A DNA stretch of 18,227 nt from Verrucomicrobiota bacterium. Lineage in GTDB: Bacteria; Verrucomicrobiota; Verrucomicrobiia; Opitutales; Opitutaceae. This document shows positions 13,265 to 18,227 of the stretch, one piece after another. The notes under the pieces were generated by a model that was given only the letters and a program-made list of their open reading frames with translations, did not search any database and was not told where the DNA came from. Location: assembly GCA_023457035.1 (NCBI GenBank), contig JAEWNN010000073.1, forward strand, positions 1 through 18,227. The letters run 5' to 3'. The stretch's first letter is position 1. The number at the start of each line of letters is the position of its first letter. Made by a program: the position numbers and the translations under genes.

Positions 13265-14290
13265 ATGAAAACGCAGAACAAGCTAAGTGTCCCCACTATG
13301 GTTTGTCTCGTTGGCGCGATGCTCCTTGTCGGCTGCCAGAACATGCAGACCGGCCAGAGCATGAGCTCGAATCAGAACCTCGCGGCGGCGAATGCGGAAC
13401 CCGAACGGCGGATCAGCGACGACTCGCTCGTGCCCCCGGATGCGAAGCCGGGCGAATGTTACGCCCGGGTCATCCTCCCGCCCGTCTACGACACGGTCAC
13501 CGAACAAGTGCTCGACAAGGAGGCGAGCCAAGAGATCGAGATCATCCCGGCCGAGTATGAGGAAGTCGAGGAACGGGTGGTGGTGAAGGAGGCCACCGAA
13601 CGGCTGGAGATCATCCCCGCCGTCTACCGGACCGAGACCGAGCAGGTGCTCGTGCGGCCCGCGTCGACCAAGCGCATCTCGGTGCCGCCGGTGTACCGGA
13701 CGGTCAGCGAGACTGTCATGGTGAAACCGGCGCACACCGAATGGAAGAAGGGCAAGGATCCGCTCCAGCAACTCGAGGGCGCCACCGGTGAGATCATGTG
13801 CCTGGTCACCGTGCCCGCCGAGTACGAGACGGTCGAGAAACAGGTGCTGGTGGAGCCGGCGAAGACCGTCGAGGAGACGATCCCGGCCGAGTACCGGACG
13901 GTGGAGCGTCAGGTGCTGGTCTCCGGGCCGCGCACGGAGAAAGTTGTCATACCGGCCGAATACGGAACCGTCACCAGCACCCGCGTGAGGACCCCCGAGC
14001 AGAAGCGGGTCACGCCGATCCCGGCCGTGTACAAGACGATCACGAAGACGGTCATCAGGCAGCCGAGCCGCACCGGCTGGAAACGCATCCTCTGCGAGAC
14101 GAACGTCACGCCGAGCGTAATCGGTGAGCTGCAAGCCAAGCTCACGGAGGCCGGCTACGACGCGAGCCCGGTGAACGGCATCATGAATTCGAAGACCATG
14201 GACGCGCTGGCGGCCTATCAGGAGGCGCACAATCTCGCCACGGGCGGGCTCACCTACGAGACCGTCGAGGCCCTCGGCCTGAAGTTCTGA
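13265..14290 (+). CDS. Lipoprotein with eight IPAxYxTV repeats and a peptidoglycan-binding domain
   Basis: The 341-residue product opens MKTQNKLSVPTMVCLVGAML with LLVGC as lipobox (Cys24). After a short linker there are eight repeats of about 22-23 residues with the core P-(A/P)-x-Y-x-T-V-x-x-x-V-L-V (for example IPAEYRTVERQVLV). They fall into two sets of four: each set starts near a Cys (GECYARVILPPVYD, GEIMCLVTVPAEYE) and ends with a Trp-Lys segment (HTEWKKG, RTGWKR). The last 55 residues, with GELQAKLTEAGYDASPVNGI, TMDALAAYQEAHNLATGGL and YETVEALGL, are a PG_binding_1 domain. It probably ties the outer membrane or periplasm to peptidoglycan. ATG 13265 is preferred to TTG 13253 because it places the signal peptide at the N-terminus. 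A strong terminator follows 31 bp later. Confidence 0.9.
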   Translation: MKTQNKLSVPTMVCLVGAMLLVGCQNMQTGQSMSSNQNLAAANAEPERRISDDSLVPPDAKPGECYARVILPPVYDTVTEQVLDKEASQEIEIIPAEYEEVEERVVVKEATERLEIIPAVYRTETEQVLVRPASTKRISVPPVYRTVSETVMVKPAHTEWKKGKDPLQQLEGATGEIMCLVTVPAEYETVEKQVLVEPAKTVEETIPAEYRTVERQVLVSGPRTEKVVIPAEYGTVTSTRVRTPEQKRVTPIPAVYKTITKTVIRQPSRTGWKRILCETNVTPSVIGELQAKLTEAGYDASPVNGIMNSKTMDALAAYQEAHNLATGGLTYETVEALGLKF

Positions 14291-14321
14291 TCCTTGCATC
14301 CGCATTTGTGCTGCGTTCTCG

Positions 14322-14350
14322 GGGCGGCCCATGGGTGGGCCGCCCTTTTT
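14322..14350 (+). terminator. Intrinsic terminator of the peptidoglycan-binding lipoprotein gene
   Basis: GGGCGGCCCA (14322-14331) and TGGGCCGCCC (14336-14345) form a perfect 10-bp stem around TGGG and are followed directly by five T. It sits 31 bp after the stop codon. Confidence 0.95.
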
Positions 14351-14400
14351 CGCGAAGGGAGCTGCCCAGTTGCGAGGAGCGAGGAGTGCGGAGGGTGGAC

Positions 14401-14434
14401 CGCGTAAAGGACTTTGTCCCACGCGGCGAGGCGG
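14401..14434 (+). repeat. Repeat box A, partial copy 3 (opposite orientation)
   Basis: The plus strand reads in one frame VDRVKDFVPRGEA, matching LDRVKSFVPRDDA read on the minus strand of box A2. The 36-base segments agree at 29 positions by my count. It is therefore the same element in inverted orientation, truncated to its central part. Confidence 0.65.
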
Positions 14435-14535
14435 AGGGCGGCTTGCGGCTCGGAGGGTGGAACCGCCGATTCACGCAGAGGAACGCCGATCCGAGCCGGG
14501 GAATCCGGCTGGGCGCTTCTTGCCGCGGCAATCTC

Positions 14536-14583
14536 GAACTCAGCGTAGACGCGCGCTGGGGCGCGGCCTTGCGGGGAAGTAAC
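14536..14583. repeat. Repeat box B, copy 1 (48 bp)
   Basis: It starts GAACTCAGCGTAGACGCGCG and ends in AAGTAAC. It matches the copy at 17323-17370 at 43 of 48 positions without gaps. Both copies are followed within about 30 bp by a CAC-unit palindrome. Confidence 0.85.
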
Positions 14584-14599
14584 CGGGTCGGCACGAAAG

Positions 14600-14690
14600 T
14601 TCACCACAGAGGGCACGGAGGACACAGAGGCGGGAGCGAGAACGCGATCCCGGGACTCTTCCGGTTCACTGTGTCCTCAGTGGTGAAATT
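14600..14690. repeat. CAC-unit palindrome (CACAGAGG type)
   Basis: The left arm has TTCACCACAGAGG followed by 9-base steps CACAGAGGG, CACGGAGGA and CACAGAGGC (14600-14631). The right arm read in reverse is TTTCACCACTGAGGACACAG (14671-14690 region). The arms flank about 40 bp. Sequences of this 'accacagaggacacagagg' type recur in intergenic DNA of many bacteria; I know of no assigned function. Confidence 0.75.
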
Positions 14691-14704
14691 CCGGAAGCCA
14701 TCTA

Positions 14705-14727
14705 CTTGAGAGGAAATCAGGAACGGA
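14705..14727. repeat. Repeat box E, copy 1 (23 bp)
   Basis: CTTGAGAGGAAATCAGGAAC plus GGA; the copy at 17481-17503 differs at one base. In both places it follows a CAC-unit palindrome and precedes box A. Confidence 0.8.
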
Positions 14728-14866
14728 AGATCGCCGATATTCGGGCGGAGTCAGCCACCGATCGACTCGGATGGGCACTGAACCGGACAGGGAACATCGC
14801 CGCCGCTCACCTCTGACCTTTCACCTCTCGCCCGACTTGCGCGCCAAGCGCGCTAGTCCTCCACCT

Positions 14867-14953
14867 CGCGTCATCGCGTGGGACGAAGGACTTTACGCGA
14901 TCGCGCTGGCGGCGCGATGAGGGCGGTCTGGGTTGGTTGGAAGTCGCAACATG
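14867..14953 (-). repeat. Repeat box A, copy 1
   Basis: It contains CGCGTCATCGCGTGGGACGA at its start and AAGGACTTTACGCGATCG next, shared with the copy at 17513-17598. One extra base in its middle shifts the minus-strand reading frame relative to copy 2. The bases just outside (14850-14870) match the NERD gene's stop-codon region (17822-17842) at 18 of 21 positions. Confidence 0.85.
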
Positions 14954-14997
14954 GGCCCCAGGGTTGCCCCGACCGTCGTCGCGTTCCTGCCGCGCGG

Positions 14998-16278
14998 CTA
15001 CGGCCACCAGCGGAACGGGTGGCGGCGCCCGTTGAGCACGACACCGATCGGCGTGGAGCGCACGAGAAAGTGATAGCTGAGCACGCACACGGCGGTGCCG
15101 AGCGCGAGCGTGGCGCCAAACTTCGCCCAGCAGGAGAAGTCGTGGCGGCTCAACCACACCTGCAGTGTGCACACGATCGGCAGGTGCACGAGTTAGACCC
15201 AGTACGAGGCGTCGGCGAGGTAGCGCCAGAGCCGGCTCTCCCGCGCGGCGGTCCGCAGGAACAGCCCGGTCAGGCCCAGCGCCAGGGCCCAGAGCATCGC
15301 CGCGTACAGGACGAAGTAGCCCGTGCGTACGAGGTGGAGGTGCGGGAGCGTCGCGCCGGCGCTTTCGTTGCCGGCGAGGAGAATCACCGGCACCGCGAGC
15401 AGACCGCCGGCGACCAGGTGGCGCGCGTGGCGTGCGCCCAGTGCCATGAGCATGTTGGCGTTGCGGTGTAGCCACCAGCCGAGGGTGAAGATCCCGCCGT
15501 ACAGCACCAGCACCGGCGGATGCGGGAGCAGCGAACGATCCGGGGTGTCGATGCCCCAACGGCGCATGCCGAGCAGCACCGGGGTCGTCGCCACCGCGAG
15601 CACGGGCAACAGCCAGCGCGAAGCGGCCAACCGGCGCCCCAGGCGATCGCCATACGCCGCGAGCCGCCCACCGCGGTCGATCATGTGCGTGAGCATGACC
15701 CGGGTGAGGAGGAAGAGGGCGTAGATCTGCAACAGCAGGTAGAGGAACCAGAGGTGGGTGAGCGCGAACTCGCCGCCGAAACGGGCGAGGTGCCGGAGCC
15801 GGTCGAGCTGGTTGAGCATCTCGCCGTACCCCAGCGCCAACGCCGCGCCGATCAGCGCGGGATCGCCGTGCATCATGCGCCCCCAGATCCAGGCGAAGGC
15901 GACGAGCGGCTCCAGCAACAGCCAGCCGAGCACGAGCGGCACGAGGATGCGCCCGAGCCGGTCGCGCAGAAACGCCCCCACGCCGCGGCGCCGCACCACC
16001 AGCCGCGCGAAGAACCCGGCGAGCAGGAAGAAGACCGGCAGCCGGAACGCGTGGACGACCAGGGCCGCGGCCGCGATGCCCAGGCTGGTGCTGCGATCCT
16101 GTACCGCCCAGCCCGCCTGGTCGCCGGGCAGGTAGGAGAGCGCCGCGTGCAGCGCCACGCCGAGCAGCAGCGCCGTCGCCCGCAGCGCATCCAGCCCATG
16201 GTAACGCACCTCCGTGCCCGCGGCGGGGGCGGCGGCGACGGGAGCCGGGGTGGGCGGGCGGAGCGCGGTCGGGGGCAT
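14998..16278 (-). pseudogene. Acyltransferase-3 (MdoC/OpgC-like) membrane protein gene broken by an in-frame TAA
   Basis: From ATG 16278 the first 361 residues show a typical acyltransferase-3 protein. YHGLDALRATALLLGVALHAAL (catalytic-type His), a helix with LPVFFLLAGFFARL, and THLWFLYLLLQIYALFLL are present, with about ten hydrophobic helices in all. The frame meets TAA at 15195-15193 within ASYWV-stop-LVHLPIV, where the family normally has a residue, usually Tyr. It then continues in the same frame for 64 codons to TAG at 14998, including SYHFLVRSTPIGVVLNGRRH, the conserved C-terminal end. One base change from TAC or TAT would explain it. Such enzymes O-acylate periplasmic glucans or surface sugars; here the product would lack its last helices. 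A sequencing error is the main alternative. Confidence 0.9.
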
Positions 16279-16450
16279 CGCCGACCGGTGTCGCAGAATT
16301 CTACCACCGGCTCACGCGAAAAGGGTTGGACGGCGGGTACGCGGTGACGGGCGGAGGGCAGATGACGGAGGACGGAGTGGCGACAGAAGGGAACGAAGGG
16401 AAGGAAGGACGGACGACGGTGAACGGTGGCCAGTTGCCGGTGGACCGTAA

Positions 16451-16479
16451 CCTGTAGGCCGCGGCGGTGACGTGGCGGA
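16451..16479. repeat. Repeat box D, copy 1 (29 bp)
   Basis: CCTGTAGGCCGCGGCGGTGA and the next nine bases match the copy at 17614-17642 at 25 of 29 positions. Each copy is followed after roughly 20 bp by a repeat of the CAC-unit family. Confidence 0.7.
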
Positions 16480-16500
16480 TCGATCCCAGGAGAGCGCAAC

Positions 16501-16554
16501 CATTCTGCCATTCGGCAGAACACACTGGTGGACACTGATCCGATCCCGTAACTG
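16501..16554. repeat. 54-bp direct repeat, copy 1, with internal hairpin
   Basis: The unit starts CATTCTGCCATTCGGCAGAA, in which TCTGCC and GGCAGA (16504-16519) form a hairpin. Two CAC decamers follow (CACTGGTGGA, CACTGATCCG). Copy 2 at 16694-16747 matches at 50 of 54 positions, 193 bp away. Confidence 0.9.
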
Positions 16555-16580
16555 GACGACGGAGTCGCTCAGCCCAACTG

Positions 16581-16612
16581 CTTCGCGCGCGAAGGCGCGG
16601 AGAGCGCGGAGG
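16581..16612. repeat. Perfect 14-bp palindrome followed by 9-bp GCGCGGAG units
   Basis: CTTCGCGCGCGAAG (16581-16594) is its own reverse complement. GCGCGGAGA and GCGCGGAGG follow at 16595-16603 and 16604-16612. It stands between the two 54-bp direct repeats and has the same 9-base rhythm as the CAC-unit arrays. Confidence 0.6.
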
Positions 16613-16693
16613 CCCGGAAGCGAGGAGGTGGGAATCAGGAACGAACTGTACGCCACGGCGCGGCCCTGGCAGATCGAGGTCCGCAGGTGGTGC

Positions 16694-16747
16694 CATTCTG
16701 CCATTTGGCAGAACACACTGATGGACACTGATCCGACCCCGTAGCTG
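16694..16747. repeat. 54-bp direct repeat, copy 2
   Basis: It differs from copy 1 at four positions. Here the hairpin arms are TCTGCCA and TGGCAGA (16697-16712), one pair longer than in copy 1. It abuts the 3' end of the gene at 16757 and could act as its transcript end, though no T-run follows. Confidence 0.9.
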
Positions 16748-16756
16748 TCCGGGCCA

Positions 16757-17299
16757 TCACTGCCGGCTCTGGGTGATCAGCCGCAGGGCGGTGACGACTT
16801 CCTGGGCATGGGCAAAGAGATCGGCGGCCGGTGTGCCGGATTTCTGGACATCCGCGGCGGAGACGGTGAGGCAGCGCACACCCGCCGGAGTGACGAAGAA
16901 GAACCGGATCTGGTCCGCGGCAGGGTAGGAGAAGTCCGTCGTGGGCGCGGCGAGTTGCAGGTACCGTTGTGCGCAGGCCGTGAAGCCCATCGCGGCCTTC
17001 CGGGCGCTTTCGTGGCCGATGCCAGCGATCACCCCGAAGGTGCTCGTGGTATAGAGGCTCGCATCGCCACCCGAGGAGGCCAGCACGGTGGCCGTGGCCT
17101 GGGTCAACGGCCAGTCCATCAAGGCGGCGGCGACGTCGTCCTGGTTCGACGCCTCCTTCGCGGTTGGCTTGGTGTTCAACCACTGCAGCCGCATCTCGCG
17201 CATAATGTCGGCGTTCAAGTGTACTGAGGGCTTGGTCTCGCCTTTGGCGACCGCCGCCGTGGTGAACAGCGCGGCAAACAACGTGCGGAGGAATTTCAT
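16757..17299 (-). CDS. Small secreted protein of unknown function
   Basis: The 180-residue product begins with MKFLRTLFAALFTTAAVAKG, a Sec-type signal peptide with likely cleavage after AVA or AKG and no lipobox. I do not recognise the mature domain. It contains LNADIMREMRLQWLNTKP, then DDVAAALMDWPLTQATATVLASS, a Gly-rich turn (SSGGDASLYTTSTFGVIAGIGH), a helix with ARKAAMGFTACAQRYLQL, and QIRFFFVTPAGVRCLTVSAADV near the end. The alternation of helices and a final pair of strands suggests a compact periplasmic or exported domain. It stands alone between two repeat-filled gaps. No Shine-Dalgarno sequence precedes the ATG. Confidence 0.8.
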   Translation of the reverse strand: MKFLRTLFAALFTTAAVAKGETKPSVHLNADIMREMRLQWLNTKPTAKEASNQDDVAAALMDWPLTQATATVLASSGGDASLYTTSTFGVIAGIGHESARKAAMGFTACAQRYLQLAAPTTDFSYPAADQIRFFFVTPAGVRCLTVSAADVQKSGTPAADLFAHAQEVVTALRLITQSRQ

Positions 17300-17322
17300 G
17301 GGGTGAGGAACTGTTGAATGTG

Positions 17323-17370
17323 GAACTCAGCGTAGACGCGCGCCGGGCTGCGGCCTTGCGGGAAAGCAAC
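17323..17370. repeat. Repeat box B, copy 2 (48 bp)
   Basis: It starts GAACTCAGCGTAGACGCGCG and ends in AAGCAAC; 43 of 48 positions equal copy 1 at 14536-14583. It begins 24 bp upstream of the start codon of the secreted-protein gene, so it may lie in that gene's 5' leader or promoter. Confidence 0.85.
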
Positions 17371-17397
17371 ACTGTGACGCGATCCATCCGAAAAATG

Positions 17398-17466
17398 ACC
17401 ACGGATCACACGGATGGGCACGGATGACCAGAGAACGATCTGTGTTCATCCGTGGAATCCGTGGTT
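17398..17466. repeat. CAC-unit palindrome (CACGGATG type)
   Basis: The left arm runs ACCACGGATCACACGGATGG, with CACGG recurring at 9- and 10-base steps. The right arm in reverse is ACCACGGATTCCACGGATGA, with the same 9 then 10 spacing. The arms are about 28 bp each around a short centre, so the element could form a long imperfect hairpin. Confidence 0.85.
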
Positions 17467-17480
17467 TCTGGTTCATGTTG

Positions 17481-17503
17481 CTTGAGAGGAAATCGGGAAC
17501 GGA
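17481..17503. repeat. Repeat box E, copy 2 (23 bp)
   Basis: CTTGAGAGGAAATCGGGAAC plus GGA, one base different from copy 1 at 14705-14727. It links the palindrome to box A2, which starts 10 bp later. Confidence 0.8.
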
Positions 17504-17512
17504 CCTCCAAAT

Positions 17513-17598
17513 CGCGTCATCGCGTGGGACGAAGGACTTTACGCGATCGAGCTGGCGGGCGATGAGGTCGATCTGGGCTTGTTGAGAGTTAAGACATG
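17513..17598 (-). repeat. Repeat box A, copy 2, related to the NERD gene's 3' end
   Basis: The minus strand reads QIDLIARQLD followed by RVKSFVPRDDA in one open frame. The NERD protein 250 bp away ends with QIDLITRQLD. At DNA level 17547-17576 and 17853-17882 agree at 29 of 30 positions. Copy 1 lies at 14867-14953. Confidence 0.85.
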
Positions 17599-17613
17599 AT
17601 TCCTCGGTGCTTT

Positions 17614-17642
17614 CCTGTAGGCCACGGCGATGACGTTGCCGA
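17614..17642. repeat. Repeat box D, copy 2 (29 bp)
   Basis: CCTGTAGGCCACGGCGATGA and the next nine bases match copy 1 (16451-16479) at 25 of 29 positions. It lies between box A2 and the CACTGATG-type palindrome. Confidence 0.7.
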
Positions 17643-17660
17643 ATTTAGGCCCCGGAAGGT

Positions 17661-17738
17661 GGAACCACTGATGCACACTAATTGGCACTTATGTAAGAAC
17701 CTCCGGATTAGTGAGGATCAGTGTGAATTAGTGGTTCC
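17661..17738. repeat. CAC-unit palindrome (CACTGATG type)
   Basis: GGAAC is followed by CACTGATGCA, CACTAATTGG and CACTTATGTA with an exact 10-base period (17666-17695). The opposite strand from 17738 downward gives GGAAC, CACTAATTCA, CACTGATCCT and CACTAATCCG, again with period 10. It is the two-armed form of the single array upstream of the oppA-like gene (5665-5700). Confidence 0.9.
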
Positions 17739-17824
17739 CCATACCGCCCTCTGGCTTCTGTCGTCAGCCCTTCTTCCTCCTGTTACGTGGCACTCTGTAC
17801 TCTGTTACGCGCCGCGGGGCGGCG

Positions 17825-18227
17825 CTAATCCTCCACATCCCGGCAGAGGGTGTCGAGCTGGCGGGTGATGAGGTCGATCTGGCTGTCGGAGAGAATGCGG
17901 ACGTTGTTGCCGCGGACGGCGCTGCAGACCCATTCGTGGTTTACGACATCGACCGGCTTGCGCGGGCCCATGTGCACGTACCAGCCGGGCAGGGCGAGGA
18001 TGGGCTTCACGGGTGTATCGATCCCGGTGCGGTCGAAGATCCACTTGCGGAGCCAGTCGGCATTCCTGAGCGCCTGTTCGAGGCCATATCGGTCTTCGCC
18101 CCAAGGCCAGATGAGCTGCTGGCCATCGTAGGTGACTTCGTGGTCTTTGTAGCCCGGCCGCGCGCGGCCTTTGCGGCGAGTCTTGGTTTCAATCACGGCC
18201 ACGCCGGAGGGCCCGACGGCCACATGG
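17825..18227 (-). CDS. NERD-domain (nuclease-related) protein, C-terminal part (runs off the right edge)
   Basis: The open frame continues past the window edge; the first visible residues are H-VAVGPSGVAVIETKTRRKG, the core of the NERD domain. The E-T-K of VIETK matches the E-x-K of PD-(D/E)xK-type nucleases. YDGQQLIW, then LRNADWLRKWI and PVKPILALPGWYV follow as in other NERD proteins. The GTG at 18223 lies inside this core and is not the real start. NERD proteins are often bound to the membrane or fused to helicase or kinase domains; the missing N-terminus could hold such a part. The last residues, QIDLITRQLD onward, correspond to repeat box A. The stop is TAG at 17825. Confidence 0.9.
   Translation of the reverse strand, partial: HVAVGPSGVAVIETKTRRKGRARPGYKDHEVTYDGQQLIWPWGEDRYGLEQALRNADWLRKWIFDRTGIDTPVKPILALPGWYVHMGPRKPVDVVNHEWVCSAVRGNNVRILSDSQIDLITRQLDTLCRDVED

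Larger units (their letters stand above)
14291..14997. other. 707-bp non-coding region rich in dispersed repeats
   Basis: After the terminator at 14322-14350 no credible gene is present. The region holds box A3 (14401-14434, plus orientation), box B1 (14536-14583), a CAC-unit palindrome (14600-14690), box E1 (14705-14727), a CACCTCTGACCTTTCACCTC stretch near 14808-14827, and box A1 (14867-14953). Short open frames here read through these repeats and are not supported as proteins. Confidence 0.75.
16279..16756. other. 478-bp non-coding region with tandem and direct repeats
   Basis: No credible gene lies between the acyltransferase start and the secreted-protein stop. The region contains purine-rich text (GGCAGATGACGGAGGACGGA near 16358-16377), box D1 (16451-16479), the first 54-bp direct repeat (16501-16554), a palindrome and 9-bp array (16581-16612), and the second 54-bp repeat (16694-16747), which ends ten bases before the next gene's stop codon. 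Confidence 0.75.
17300..17824. other. 525-bp non-coding region made largely of repeats
   Basis: In order it holds box B2, a CACGGATG-type palindrome, box E2, box A2, box D2 and a CACTGATG-type palindrome. Pyrimidine-rich text (CTCTGGCTTCTGTCGTCAGC near 17750) and a CTCTGTACTCTGTTACGC stretch before the NERD stop codon follow. No gene or RNA is supported. Confidence 0.75.

Noticed and set aside
14254..14625. Short minus-strand proteins in the 14.25-14.63 kb repeat region
   Set aside because: Their sequence is the translation of the terminator and repeat box B; the frames have no plausible start context and no domain.
17661..17738. Palindrome considered as the terminal inverted repeats of an insertion sequence or MITE
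   Set aside because: No transposase, no target-site duplication visible, and the arms are internally periodic, which fits a repeat array better than transposon ends. A MITE is not excluded.
14291..17824. tRNA or small-RNA genes in the large gaps
   Set aside because: I looked for the GGTTCGAATCC-type T-loop and cloverleaf patterns and for strong structured RNA families and saw none; the hairpins found belong to repeats or terminators.

Overview
The window is high-GC (roughly two thirds G+C by eye), densely packed bacterial chromosome. It most resembles a member of the Verrucomicrobiota, probably Opitutaceae-like. This rests on a lipoprotein tail written in the pseudopilin style common in that phylum (AIPAFQKVR, NNLRQL, QQYYLE), the near absence of Shine-Dalgarno sequences, and intergenic spaces filled with short text-like repeats. 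The placement is an inference, not a search result.

Layout. 1-2663 (minus): chaperone cluster dnaK, groES, groEL (groEL runs off the left edge). 2962-3960 (plus): a SnoaL/DUF4440-type protein and a YdeI/OmdA-type protein. 4000-5640 (minus): an oligopeptide-binding lipoprotein without its permease. 5860-7651 (minus): ispF, preceded by an apparent operon of two small-protein modules, Phd/PIN toxin-antitoxin then DUF4160/DUF2442. 7764-8684 (plus): an unrecognised 306-residue gene of visibly lower GC. 8748-10628 (minus): glnS, whose product carries repeat-derived insertions. 10843-12420 (minus): a lipoprotein with a pseudopilin-like C-terminus, ending in a strong intrinsic terminator. 12620-14290 (plus): a possible Cys-His-Asp lipoprotein and a lipoprotein with eight beta-type repeats plus a peptidoglycan-binding domain. 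14998-16278 (minus): an acyltransferase-3 gene broken by one in-frame TAA. 16757-17299 (minus): a small secreted protein. 17825-18227 (minus): the C-terminal part of a NERD-domain protein.

The spaces between 14291 and 17824 are the most unusual part. They hold a composite array of dispersed repeats. Two blocks about 2.8 kb apart carry the same modules in the same order: a 48-bp box (B), a palindrome built of 9-10-bp CAC-headed units, a 23-bp box (E) and an 80-90-bp box (A). Box A resembles the 3' end of the neighbouring NERD gene, and its minus strand reads as peptide close to the NERD C-terminus. Related CAC-unit arrays lie upstream of the oppA-like gene and as a 54-bp direct repeat near 16.5-16.7 kb. 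A heptad repeat related to one in the dnaK-groES spacer is translated in frame inside glnS.

Most genes are ordinary housekeeping or envelope functions: folding, isoprenoid precursor synthesis, Gln-tRNA charging, peptide uptake and cell-wall lipoproteins. No RNA gene, CRISPR array, transposase or integrase was found.
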